From: Paenibacillus herberti
Lineage (GTDB): Bacteria > Bacillota > Bacilli > Paenibacillales > Paenibacillaceae
NCBI RefSeq assembly: GCF_002233675.1
Contig: NZ_NMUQ01000002.1
Coordinates: forward strand, 1-64,000
DNA length: 64,000 nucleotides
Direction of reading: 5' to 3'
This document shows, piece after piece, positions 34,316-43,205 of this stretch. Positions within the stretch are counted from its first letter, which is position 1, and every line of letters starts with the position of its first letter. Below the pieces are notes generated by a model. The model saw nothing but the letters and a program-made list of their open reading frames with translations, did no database searches and was not told the origin of the DNA. The position numbers and the translations under genes were made by a program.

Positions 34316-35242
34316 TTAGAATAAAGAACTTACTTTGGCATAAGACAAAGTATTCTTGATATAAGAGGAGTCGCTATAATACTTGGCACCGGACTCAAAG
34401 CTGATGTACAGATTCCCCTTGATGATCTCCATTCCCTCGGACATATTGGGGATTTTGATCGTTTTTTTGTGCGCGGGCGATGTCTGCTTGGTGTAGATCA
34501 TTAGATAACTCGGGTTGTTGCGCCCATACGACTGCGAGAATAATAGATGGTTATCCGTCACCGCCACTCCCTGCACCTTCGCCGGCGTTTTGTACGTGTT
34601 GATTGGACTGGTGGAAGGATTCTCGGAGCTGTTGAGGTTGTAACGGTATAGGAAGGACTGGTTCTTTTCGTCAAAACGACCTACATACAGGTCACCGTCC
34701 GCAACTGTCGCGTAAGAGGAAGCCTTGAGCTTGAAACCTTTGTTCAGCTTCAGGCGGCTTTTGTTGTTGGCACTGGCCAGATCACTGAGCTTGTAGCGGA
34801 GCATATTGTAATTGGAGTCCCTCGACGAGGTGGAGGAAGCGATCCACAGATAGGACTTGGAAACACCCATGCCCCCCACATGACCCTTGTGATAGATACC
34901 GCCGGATTTCTTCTCATCCTCCACATAAACGTTTTTGACGAATTTACCTGTCTTCGCGTCGACAACAGCGATGAGACTATTTTTTGCGAGAGTTGGCTGG
35001 TTCTTATTGTGATAAAAGTAAGAGATCAGAATCCAGTTTTTGTCCGGATAGTAGGTCAGCCCTTGTGGAACATAGTGCGTCGTGTTCAGGTTTGGAATTT
35101 TCGGCCCTTTTTTGAACAGATCATGATAGGTCAAAAAAGGAGTTATGGCTGCCGCTGCCTGCTGCGGCTGGGCCGTCAACATTGCTCCTAGCGAGATAGC
35201 CGCCGATAAGACTAGCAGCTTGAGCCTGCGCATCATAGACAA
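34316..35242 (-). CDS. secreted beta-propeller-like protein of unknown function
   Basis: A protein of about 308 residues with a signal peptide (RRLKLLVLSAAISLGAML, ending QQAAAA). After cleavage it reads as repeated beta-strand blades (NWILISYFYH, LIAVVDAKTGKFVKNVYV, YLWIASSTSS, LYVGRFDEKNQSFLYRYNL, LLFSQSYGRNN, LYISFESGAKYY), resembling extracellular YncE/WD40-like propellers. No catalytic motif is visible. TTG 35242 has GGAGG eight bases upstream; the ATG at 35236 is in frame and also possible. It lies downstream of the metabolite island on the same strand, but has its own site and terminator. Confidence 0.6.
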   Translation of the reverse strand: MSMMRRLKLLVLSAAISLGAMLTAQPQQAAAAITPFLTYHDLFKKGPKIPNLNTTHYVPQGLTYYPDKNWILISYFYHNKNQPTLAKNSLIAVVDAKTGKFVKNVYVEDEKKSGGIYHKGHVGGMGVSKSYLWIASSTSSRDSNYNMLRYKLSDLASANNKSRLKLNKGFKLKASSYATVADGDLYVGRFDEKNQSFLYRYNLNSSENPSTSPINTYKTPAKVQGVAVTDNHLLFSQSYGRNNPSYLMIYTKQTSPAHKKTIKIPNMSEGMEIIKGNLYISFESGAKYYSDSSYIKNTLSYAKVSSLF

Positions 35243-35397
35243 GGGTCGCACCTCCAAGATTATCTTGTTGTTCCCTATACTTATACAGTTCGGGAGCGAA
35301 GTAAACTTGGGAGGGCATGAATTTTCAGGGCTGCTTGGCCCGGGCTGGGCTTATCTTCGAGATTTTTTTTATATGCTCGTCCAGGATGGTGTCTCGC

Positions 35398-37818
35398 TCA
35401 CCTACAAGGGAACGTTCGGCTACGCTCCCATCTTTGCATCTCCAGTTCTTTCAGTAATGACTCTGGCCATTGGTACGGATCTGTTCCATATAGCGCTAAA
35501 ATCGCATACACCCAGCGATCTATGCCAAAAGCTACGCAACCCGAATGTAGAAAAAGGTTATTTTCATCGACTATGCGAAATTCTTTGCAAAGAGTATCTT
35601 TTACATTGTTAAATGACGCAATTGAAAAGGAGGATTCTTTTTGCTTGATATTCACAACCAACTCATATTTCATGTTAGACATCAATTGGTATTGCTGCTT
35701 AACCGCATCTTTAGGGAAATAAAACGGATCATGAGCGGTTTCGATTTTTCCTGAAAACCCTAGTCGCTTAAACATTTCCCATATATCTTCCATAATCAGA
35801 TTCCTAATATATTCTACGTATTCGGGAGTGCCAACAAATACAATTTCCCGCATCTTAAATTCATTGAGGCGATGTTCTCCCAGTCTCCAGTAAGCCTCAT
35901 GTCTAAAGCAGGTTCCTACGGAAGTGAGCAACAAAGGCTCATTCAAGGTAGAATTTTTCAATTCTTCATAACAATGAAAACACACTGCGGGAGAAAGCAA
36001 ATAATTAGAAGTACGCAAATATTTATGATATTCGTCGTCATCCTTTACTTGCTCCAGAACAGCATTTTGGTGTGGAAATTCAGATACCGCATAAAGATTT
36101 TGCGGGAAGCTTTTAATATAAATATAGGCTTCTGTAGGAATAATATTGATTTCATGAATTGAGTCAAACAACTCGTCCAGTCTATCGGACTCAATTCTTC
36201 GACACCGGCCTCGGCCAATGCCATTGGACACCACGCTTCCACTGTTCGTTAACAAATCATTGTGTTCTTTGGACAAATCAAAATACGTAAGCTGTCCGTT
36301 AAAAGCAGTCCATTCGACGCTGACATTACCCAAACTATCTTCCAAAACCTTTGTCATTTGTACAATTTGCCAGATTTCATCTTCAGTTACTTCACAAGGC
36401 ACCGGAGTCTGGTACCATTTTTTGTTCCAACGCAATAATCTCATATCAAACTCATATTTGTAAGGAATAGAGTACACTTCTTGCAAAGCGATCTCTCCAT
36501 CCAACGTAACCTCATACCGGGAAGGAATTTGTCCGTCCTTCCACATACCATTAAATCCACCGTTAATCGTTTCAATGATGATACGGTTTCCTATTTGTTT
36601 GGAATATCCAGACTTTTCAGGCTGCGGGAACTCGGATATGCATACAACCGTCAGGCTGTGGTCTTCGCCTATTGCTTGCAAACGCTCATACAGTTTGTCC
36701 GCTTCGCTCGGCATTCTGTAGTAGCCTTCGTCTATTCTTATTTCCAATAGTTCTGTCCTAATTCGTTGTTGCAAAGCCTGAACATCTGCCATCGTTAACT
36801 GTTGTTTTTCATAACAGAAGAAACCGATAGCTGACGGCCTGATCTGATTTCGTTTCAGAATAAGCCGCGCCCAATATTTTTTGTTCAGATGATGTTCAAT
36901 AGTCGTTTTGCACGAAAAATGTTCATGAGTATGTAACAATACGTATACCTCTTCCTCTTCATACCATGCGGCATGTTTGGGAGATGCTACAGTTCTGTTT
37001 CGGGTAATCGGCCTGCACTGTGTAATGTAAAGCTGGCCTTCCCTGACTCCCCATTCCACATCTACGCTGCAACCCATAATACGCTCTAACTCAAGCAACA
37101 AATTGCGCAACTCGCAGAGTATTTCGGCACTCATTTTATCGTCTGCCGCCGGTTCTTTGTCCCGGTCGAGCAAATACGTATGGGGCTCTACCAGTCCGTC
37201 TACCAATAAGCTGCAATCTCCCTCAACCATCTCGACTCTTATGCCGCTTTTATTGTCACCGTCACGATACGAAGAGAATGCTATCCCTGAATGGTCAAAA
37301 TGGATAAACTCCTGGATCAGCAAATGTATTTTTTTAGGATAGTCTCCTAACAAGGTCAAAACCTTATTGGAATAAGCGCTTAGCCAGCAGTCCTTTATTC
37401 CTCGCCACAAATCGTACCAAGTGCTTTGTACTGTACAACTTTCGTATATGCCCGCCATACTACTAGAATTTGTATCCTCATTATCTGCCGAACTTCTCAC
37501 AATAAGCGTTGGAGACAGCTCTTCACAAACCTGAATTAACCAACGTTTAGTCCTATCATCGGGTACTAAGCTTTCAATGATCTCCCGCAAAGTCGAGGAT
37601 CGATACAAAATAAGATCGCCTTGTGTAGCCCTAAAAAACTCCTCATATTGTCCGCTTGCTTCGATTCTCATCATGAGCATGTCAAAGGGGACAATAAACC
37701 CTCGTGGTATTGGGATACAATGAGCTGCAAGTTTATTCAGCGCATTTGCCTTGCCTCCCACATCGATTTCATACAGGCCATCCAGCCTCTTAATCATGCT
37801 TTTCACTGATTCATTCAC
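35398..37818 (-). CDS. fusion of PEP-synthase-like ATP-grasp and class II aaRS-like (amino acid:carrier ligase type) domains
   Basis: An 806-residue protein. Residues 10-280 match the PPDK_N/PEP-synthase ATP-binding domain (GGKANALNKL; VRSSADNEDTNSSSMAGIYES; QEFIHFDHSGIAFSSY; VEWGVREGQLYITQCRPIT). Residues 430-540 echo that fold weakly (NVSVEWTAFNGQLTYFDLS). Residues 600-806 look like a class II aminoacyl-tRNA-synthetase core: motif 2 as TCFRHEAYWRLGEHRLNEFK and MREIVF, motif 3 as GCVAFGIDRWVYAILAL. Cys of AVCFHC, Glu of FRHE and Cys of SGCVAFG could be the Cys-Glu-Cys zinc site of amino acid:carrier-protein ligases. Predicted to activate an amino acid. It abuts the ABC gene by one base; GTGAATGAAT-type weak site. 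Confidence 0.7.
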   Translation of the reverse strand: MNESVKSMIKRLDGLYEIDVGGKANALNKLAAHCIPIPRGFIVPFDMLMMRIEASGQYEEFFRATQGDLILYRSSTLREIIESLVPDDRTKRWLIQVCEELSPTLIVRSSADNEDTNSSSMAGIYESCTVQSTWYDLWRGIKDCWLSAYSNKVLTLLGDYPKKIHLLIQEFIHFDHSGIAFSSYRDGDNKSGIRVEMVEGDCSLLVDGLVEPHTYLLDRDKEPAADDKMSAEILCELRNLLLELERIMGCSVDVEWGVREGQLYITQCRPITRNRTVASPKHAAWYEEEEVYVLLHTHEHFSCKTTIEHHLNKKYWARLILKRNQIRPSAIGFFCYEKQQLTMADVQALQQRIRTELLEIRIDEGYYRMPSEADKLYERLQAIGEDHSLTVVCISEFPQPEKSGYSKQIGNRIIIETINGGFNGMWKDGQIPSRYEVTLDGEIALQEVYSIPYKYEFDMRLLRWNKKWYQTPVPCEVTEDEIWQIVQMTKVLEDSLGNVSVEWTAFNGQLTYFDLSKEHNDLLTNSGSVVSNGIGRGRCRRIESDRLDELFDSIHEINIIPTEAYIYIKSFPQNLYAVSEFPHQNAVLEQVKDDDEYHKYLRTSNYLLSPAVCFHCYEELKNSTLNEPLLLTSVGTCFRHEAYWRLGEHRLNEFKMREIVFVGTPEYVEYIRNLIMEDIWEMFKRLGFSGKIETAHDPFYFPKDAVKQQYQLMSNMKYELVVNIKQKESSFSIASFNNVKDTLCKEFRIVDENNLFLHSGCVAFGIDRWVYAILALYGTDPYQWPESLLKELEMQRWERSRTFPCR

Positions 37819-37819
37819 C

Positions 37820-39580
37820 TCACACCATTTTCTGTTGGAAAAACATATTGCGATACAAGGGAGACGTCTCCATTAGATTCTGGTGTTTTCCTTCAGCCGC
37901 CACTTCGCCCTGATGCAGCAAAATCGTTCGATCCGATATCAAAACAGACTGCAGGCGATGCGTAATAATGATAAACGTCATATCGGACATATAATCTCTT
38001 ATCCCTTGCAACAGACGTAGTTCAGACTCGTGATCCATCTGCGATGTTGCTTCATCAAACACTACAATTCGAGGACGTTGCAAAACAATGCGCGCCACCG
38101 CCAACCTTTGGCGTTCTCCCCCTGACAAACTGCTCCCTCTCTCACCGATAACGGTATCAAGGCCTTCCGGAAGACTCTCAATCCAACGATCAATCTGAGC
38201 AAAACCGCATGCTTTCCAAATATCATCTTCCGTAGCCTTTGGATTAGCCAACAGCAAATTATCACGTATAGATAAGTTAAATAACATACTGTCTTGCATA
38301 ATAATACCGATTTTTCGGTTCAATTGGTCTTCGTTAATCTCTTGCACCTTCAAAGTATCATTTAACAAAACAATGCCTTCCTGCGGCTGTAACACACCCA
38401 ACAGCAGTTTCGCTATGGTAGATTTGCCGCTGCCGCTTGCCCCGATAATAGCTAAGCACTCACCTGGATTTACATGAAAATTAATCTGTTTTAACACAGG
38501 TTTTGTCCCATAGGAGAATTGAATATGGTGGAAACGTATAGTCCCGTTAAAATGTCGAATATCTGTGAGCGGTTTAGGTTCGACCTGGCCCATATCTAGC
38601 GCTTTAAGAACACGTGAAATGTTGGGCTTATGCTCTTGAAGAAGCACATCCAACTCGTTAATTTGTCCTAAACTGCGAAAAGCCTGGTCATAGTAGCTCA
38701 TAAAAAGGACAAGCGCACCTATTGTAAGTTCTCCGCTAATAATGAAGATGCCGCCGATAAAATAGATATTAAGCTTGGTAACAAAAAAGTCTTTGACGGA
38801 AATAAATGTCCGATTTGCAGTCCAAAACAACTGCTTTTTGAAAAAAAGACGGCTTAGTCGCTTCCAATAGAAGGTAAAGGATATTTCTTTTCTTCTCTCC
38901 AATCGAAATGACTTTACTTCCTTCCATTCCTGGAGCGTCTCCTTTAACCATTCCTCATAAGAAGAATACAAATTACGATGCTCCTCGGAAGTTCTGTATA
39001 CTGTTTTTCCAAGCCATCTAGTCATCCAAAAGGACAGCGGGATAGAAATAAAACCGATAAGGGCAAGCTTCCAGTTGATCCATAACATTAATCCGGATAA
39101 AAAAACTAACAGAAGCATGTGATAGTAGTATTGAATGATATGCTTTTCCGGAAAAAGCGATACAATTTCTACATCATTATCAATTTGATTTTTAAGTTCG
39201 CCAGTTTGCATGGCGTTAAACTTCTGGTTGTACCATCGCGAATAGTTGCGCCAAAGCATTTTTCGAATCCGAAGGGTTAGCAGGTTGGACATTCGATTTC
39301 TTGTGCTTGTTGATATAGTTAAAAGAATTGTTTCCAGCCCATATGAAACAAGATATCCAATAATAACAACACTCAGCAGAAATAACTGCCCTTCGATCAT
39401 CACTTCGTCAATTAATAGTTTGTATAAATACGGGGTTGCCAACGTTAGCGCAAGAAGCAAAAATTGCAGTAAACCTAACCTTAAAAATATCTTTCTGCGG
39501 TTGGCAATATACTTTGAAATATTCCGAATCACTAGCGTTGCATAAACCTTCACTATAAAATAAATTGAATATTCAAACAC
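37820..39580 (-). CDS. ABC exporter (fused permease/ATPase), 5' end replaced by an IS
   Basis: A half-transporter of the ABCB type: six TM helices (about 30-310 of the present frame), then the ATPase with Walker A GASGSGKST, Q-loop QDSML, signature LSGGERQ, Walker B IVVFDEAT and the His of ITHRL. It pairs with the neighbouring exporter, probably as a heterodimer. Codons before 39520 are IS-derived. Deleting the IS and one 9-bp repeat restores an ATG at 41021 inside the end of the other exporter gene, giving a 581-residue protein in frame. The present frame starts at GTG 39580 without a visible ribosome binding site. Confidence 0.75.
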   Translation of the reverse strand: MFEYSIYFIVKVYATLVIRNISKYIANRRKIFLRLGLLQFLLLALTLATPYLYKLLIDEVMIEGQLFLLSVVIIGYLVSYGLETILLTISTSTRNRMSNLLTLRIRKMLWRNYSRWYNQKFNAMQTGELKNQIDNDVEIVSLFPEKHIIQYYYHMLLLVFLSGLMLWINWKLALIGFISIPLSFWMTRWLGKTVYRTSEEHRNLYSSYEEWLKETLQEWKEVKSFRLERRKEISFTFYWKRLSRLFFKKQLFWTANRTFISVKDFFVTKLNIYFIGGIFIISGELTIGALVLFMSYYDQAFRSLGQINELDVLLQEHKPNISRVLKALDMGQVEPKPLTDIRHFNGTIRFHHIQFSYGTKPVLKQINFHVNPGECLAIIGASGSGKSTIAKLLLGVLQPQEGIVLLNDTLKVQEINEDQLNRKIGIIMQDSMLFNLSIRDNLLLANPKATEDDIWKACGFAQIDRWIESLPEGLDTVIGERGSSLSGGERQRLAVARIVLQRPRIVVFDEATSQMDHESELRLLQGIRDYMSDMTFIIITHRLQSVLISDRTILLHQGEVAAEGKHQNLMETSPLYRNMFFQQKMV

Positions 39581-39594
39581 ACTATCGATGTCAA
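39566..39594 (-). promoter_or_regulatory. possible outward promoter of the IS
   Basis: On the minus strand TTGACA (39594-39589) and TATTCA (39571-39566) are 17 bases apart, facing out of the IS into the truncated ABC gene and the fusion gene behind it. It could replace operon transcription lost to the insertion. Pattern match only. Confidence 0.35.
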
Positions 39595-39697
39595 CAAAAC
39601 CAAAAGGTCGAACTCTCCTTAGAGGTAGCTCTGTCCATTTGGTAATTTATGTATATACGAAATGAGTTCCGACAAACCTGTTTTCTGGCTCTTGCGA

Positions 39698-40846
39698 TTA
39701 CGACGATTCGCTTCGTTTACGACCCGTTGACTTCCGACTCGGTGGACGATGGATTCGATTCAGCCAGTGCTCACTCGGTTTCCACAACAATACGTTTAGC
39801 CACCGGCTTAACTGCAGCAGAGAATGTGGCGTCTTCGTGTCCTGTTTCACCAGCACCAGCAGGCAAAAGGCAATCAGCCCGATCCAAATCTGGTTGTGCA
39901 CAGCACGATCACTTGTTCCGTAAAACCGCTTGATTCGCAGATGCTGCTTCATCCATTTAAAGAACGTTTCTATCACCCAACGGCTCCGGTACATCGCCGA
40001 AATTTCATCGCTTGTCCGATCAAAATGATTCGTAACGAGAATCAGCTGATTTCCCTCTGAATCGGAAGTTTCAATCATGCGGAATTCATGTTTGGCTCGC
40101 TTTTGTGAGGAGCCGATCCGTACACGTTCGTCCATTGTCACCAAACTGCCAGTTGGGATCTCAAATGACTCGATCGGCTCAATAACAGCGTTGTTTTTCA
40201 GCCGTGTCACGAAATGAATCCCGCGCTCACTGTACGAGTCAAACGCCTTGTAGTCCACGTAACCGCGGTCAAACACATAAGTGACGCCTTCCTCATCGAT
40301 GAGCGAGTCCATTTGGGTCCGGTCATTTTTCTTGGCGGGTGTAATCGTCGCGAATTCAGGAAGAACGTCGTCTTCGCCAACAAAAGCTAGACGCAGATGA
40401 AGCTTGATGCCCGCTTTCGTTTTGCGAAATTGCGCCCACTTATACGTCTGCAGACAAAGCGAAACCGTCGTAGAATCGATGATTTTGATCGCATGCCGGT
40501 CTCCAAGAGCCGTGTATTTCGATACGATCTTCTTGGCCAATTGCTCGAAAACATGCCGAAGCAGCTCCGGATCGACCCCATTGTTTTTCCGGCAAAGTTG
40601 GCTGGACGAGATGGACTCAAATCCGAGTTCGTGCTGGAAGGCTTGACTCAGCAAATCATCTGCAATGCTCCTAAGGCCCTCCCGCTGATGCAGTTGAGCG
40701 TGCAAAAACAGCTTGAGATATGCAGTCGTCGTGAGCTTTTTAACATACGCATCCTGGCGAGTTTCGGCGATTCGATCTGTGAACGTTTTCGTAAAAATGG
40801 GTGCAATCCATTTACCAAATGAAGAAAATAGGGTATCCTTATCCAT
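39698..40846 (-). CDS. IS4-family transposase
   Basis: A 382-residue DDE transposase. The catalytic residues are visible: Asp in KIIDSTTVSL, Asp in YVFDRGYVDY, and the Y-R-E-K signature YRSRWVIETFFKWMK. The N-terminal part is the DUF4372 type (DTLFSSFGKWIAPIF, SQAFQHELGFESISSSQLCR) seen in this IS4 subgroup. Intact frame within the 39530-40976 element. The IS strand is the same as the operon it interrupts. Confidence 0.88.
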   Translation of the reverse strand: MDKDTLFSSFGKWIAPIFTKTFTDRIAETRQDAYVKKLTTTAYLKLFLHAQLHQREGLRSIADDLLSQAFQHELGFESISSSQLCRKNNGVDPELLRHVFEQLAKKIVSKYTALGDRHAIKIIDSTTVSLCLQTYKWAQFRKTKAGIKLHLRLAFVGEDDVLPEFATITPAKKNDRTQMDSLIDEEGVTYVFDRGYVDYKAFDSYSERGIHFVTRLKNNAVIEPIESFEIPTGSLVTMDERVRIGSSQKRAKHEFRMIETSDSEGNQLILVTNHFDRTSDEISAMYRSRWVIETFFKWMKQHLRIKRFYGTSDRAVHNQIWIGLIAFCLLVLVKQDTKTPHSLLQLSRWLNVLLWKPSEHWLNRIHRPPSRKSTGRKRSESS

Positions 40847-41007
40847 GCGCTAATCCTTTCAGTGGATTATGGACAGGTACTACCTCCCATATCTATTGTA
40901 AAGGATTTTTTTGTGCATGTACGATGAGATAACTCAATATTTCGAAAGTTTCGAAAACATTTATGCAACGCTAGTGATTCCGAATATAGGATCCTCGTTC
41001 TGATTGG

Positions 41008-42747
41008 TTATACCAGCGCATCTTTTGTGTACCACCGCCTTTGCTCGCTAAACAGCTCATTAAAGATCTGGCATCTCTCCAGAAGCTCTGGTATTGTTCC
41101 GCAATCTGCCACTTTCCCTTGATTCAAAACGATGATCCGATCAGCTTCGCTAATGGTTGAATAGCTATGAGCAATTGTAATCATTGTTGCTCGATTTTTA
41201 AGAGTACGAATAACCGTCTGCAATGCTTGCTCCGCCGCACCATCCAACGCAGAAGTAGCCTCGTCAAAAACGATAATTTGCGGGTTTCGAAGCAGCACTC
41301 TCGCAATCGTCAATCGCTGAAGTTGTCCGCCGGACAAGCTTGCTCCTTGCTTTCCGATGACAGTATCCAGTTTCTCAGGCAATTGTTCGATTTCGCTCCG
41401 TATAAAAGCTTTTTCGCAAGCCGTCCAAATCGCTTCCTCGCTAAAACGCCTATCTCCCAACGTTATATTGCCTCTTATTGTGTCTTGAAAAATAACACTT
41501 CGCTGGTTGACAACTCCCACATTTTTACGCAAATTCATAACAGAGTAATCACTGACCGGGCGCCCATTGATATAAATTTCTCCCTCATTAATTTGGTACA
41601 ATCCTTGCAGCAACTGAATGAGAGAGCTTTTTCCCGCTCCGCTTTTTCCTACAACAGCTACATGTTCTCCTTGATGTATTTGCAGGGATAAGTTCTGATA
41701 CACCTTCTTTTCTCCGTAAGAAAAATGTACGTTTTGAAATACAATTTCGCCTTGCGCGAGTAACAGACCGGTGCTGCCTTTCGTCTCTTCGTCTTCTTGA
41801 AGAACGGCAGCAATGCGATTGAGGGAAACTATATTTTTTTGCAATCTCATCGAAGCTTGAGCCAGATTGCGGAACATATCACTTATGATCGTAAAATACA
41901 TTAATGTAGCGATTACACCTCCTACAGTAAACAAATCCCTATAAACGAGAATGGTTGAAACGGTAAAAATAGCAAGCTGTACAATGAGAACCAGCAACAA
42001 ATTCATGCGCTCCGAAACAAACTCGATTTTATCTTTTCCTACCTTTGCTCGAAGAAGCGCAACCTGTTTACTAACAAACTCCCTGCTTGCCCAACGATGC
42101 TGCCCGAACATTTTAATTTCCCGAATTCCCGAAAGCATCTCAAATAACCAGCTTGTCATCTTACCGTATATGCTTCGATGCTCATCAATTTTTTTATATG
42201 CACGAGCGTTAATCATTCGATTCACATAATAAGAAACCGGCACAATAACCGCCACCAAAATAGCTACCGTAACATTAAGAAGCGCGACAAGGCTTATAGC
42301 TGTAATCAGTTTCAGTGTATTGGCAATAACATAGAATACATTCCAATGAATAAAGTTCATAAACTCATCAGCATCTTGGTTAATTACGGCAATCGCTTCG
42401 CCAGTCTCCAATTTTGTAAGCCGGCTAGCCTTAGCATTCATAAACTTCCTGAGCACTTTACGGCGAACATCATAAACAAATCTGGTAACCAAATATGACC
42501 ATACGGTGTTCAATACAAAATGAAGTGACTGCTCGCCGATAAAAATAAAACCATAGCTAATGACGATGAGAATAAAAAATTCCATGTTCTTTTTGTAAAA
42601 CACTTCATCAATTAGCAATCCGAATATATATGGGTAGCTCATTGCAATAACCGATGTTGCAATGACACAAATGAATAGATTGATAAAACTCCATTTAAAT
42701 GGTCTCATTAGCGATAAAATTAAAGTAATTCGCTGCCTTGTGTTCAT
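41008..42747 (-). CDS. ABC exporter (fused permease/ATPase)
   Basis: A 579-residue half-transporter with six TM helices (first at about 18-40) and an ATPase with Walker A GKSGAGKSS, signature LSGGQLQR, Walker B IIVFDEATSALD and switch His in IAHSY. It lacks a C39 leader peptidase domain, so it is not a PCAT-type bacteriocin exporter. Its last four codons overlap the original start of the second exporter (ATG 41021), so the two were translationally coupled and probably form a heterodimer. The ribosome binding site (GGTGATAT) is weak. Likely exports the product of the island. Confidence 0.82.
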   Translation of the reverse strand: MNTRQRITLILSLMRPFKWSFINLFICVIATSVIAMSYPYIFGLLIDEVFYKKNMEFFILIVISYGFIFIGEQSLHFVLNTVWSYLVTRFVYDVRRKVLRKFMNAKASRLTKLETGEAIAVINQDADEFMNFIHWNVFYVIANTLKLITAISLVALLNVTVAILVAVIVPVSYYVNRMINARAYKKIDEHRSIYGKMTSWLFEMLSGIREIKMFGQHRWASREFVSKQVALLRAKVGKDKIEFVSERMNLLLVLIVQLAIFTVSTILVYRDLFTVGGVIATLMYFTIISDMFRNLAQASMRLQKNIVSLNRIAAVLQEDEETKGSTGLLLAQGEIVFQNVHFSYGEKKVYQNLSLQIHQGEHVAVVGKSGAGKSSLIQLLQGLYQINEGEIYINGRPVSDYSVMNLRKNVGVVNQRSVIFQDTIRGNITLGDRRFSEEAIWTACEKAFIRSEIEQLPEKLDTVIGKQGASLSGGQLQRLTIARVLLRNPQIIVFDEATSALDGAAEQALQTVIRTLKNRATMITIAHSYSTISEADRIIVLNQGKVADCGTIPELLERCQIFNELFSEQRRWYTKDALV

Positions 42748-42764
42748 ATATCACCTATATCATA

Positions 42765-43196
42765 TTATTTAATTTTATCTATAACTCTCTCCTTGCCCAC
42801 AACAATACTCCCTTTAACCAACTCATCGGCCAGCGTATCCGAAACACCAAACTCAGTAATTACTTCGTTGGAATCAGGCAGAGCAATTATAGTCGCCCCA
42901 CCCTCTTTTACAATGACAGCTTGAAAGGCTGCCCTATACTTTCTGGCCCCGCTATACCAATAAATTTGGGTGACCGTCTCTTCTCCTATCGCTTCATTTG
43001 TTTCCAGTGTAAGAGTATAGCTCCCCGATTCAGATTGCGAAAAACTCCCGTCTGCCGCAAATTCCCGATCAATCTGATAGACAAACAAGCTGTAATAAAC
43101 GAATAACCCAATCGTCAAAGTCAGCATTATCGAAATAAGCGGAGTTTTAACAACCAGTTTGAACCAAAAATTAGCAGCTTTTCTCTTTCGCTTCAT
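42765..43196 (-). CDS. small one-TM protein between carbamoyltransferase and ABC exporter
   Basis: A 143-residue protein with a very basic N-terminus (KRKRK), one helix (about 18-40, TPLISIMLTLTIGLFVYYSL) and a 100-residue outside domain of short strands. The topology recalls the N-terminal stub of HlyD-type periplasmic adaptors, but coiled-coil and lipoyl parts are missing, so it is unassigned. GAGGAG just upstream of ATG 43196. It lies 9 bases after the carbamoyltransferase stop and 17 before the ABC start, hence probably an accessory of that exporter. Confidence 0.5.
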   Translation of the reverse strand: MKRKRKAANFWFKLVVKTPLISIMLTLTIGLFVYYSLFVYQIDREFAADGSFSQSESGSYTLTLETNEAIGEETVTQIYWYSGARKYRAAFQAVIVKEGGATIIALPDSNEVITEFGVSDTLADELVKGSIVVGKERVIDKIK

Positions 43197-43205
43197 GATT
43201 GCTCC

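Larger units (their letters stand above)
39530..40976. mobile_element. IS4-family insertion sequence with 17-bp inverted repeats and 9-bp target repeat
   Basis: A 1447-bp element. Perfect inverted repeats CACTAGCGTTGCATAAA (39530-39546) and TTTATGCAACGCTAGTG (40960-40976). ATTCCGAAT is directly repeated on both sides (39521-39529 and 40977-40985), so ends and duplication are clear. It encodes a single intact transposase. It interrupts the second ABC exporter gene between codons 15 and 16 and is recent enough to keep exact repeats. Confidence 0.9.

Noticed and set aside
42765-43196. Annotation of the one-TM protein as a HlyD adaptor
   Set aside because: Only the topology fits; the coiled-coil and lipoyl motifs are absent.
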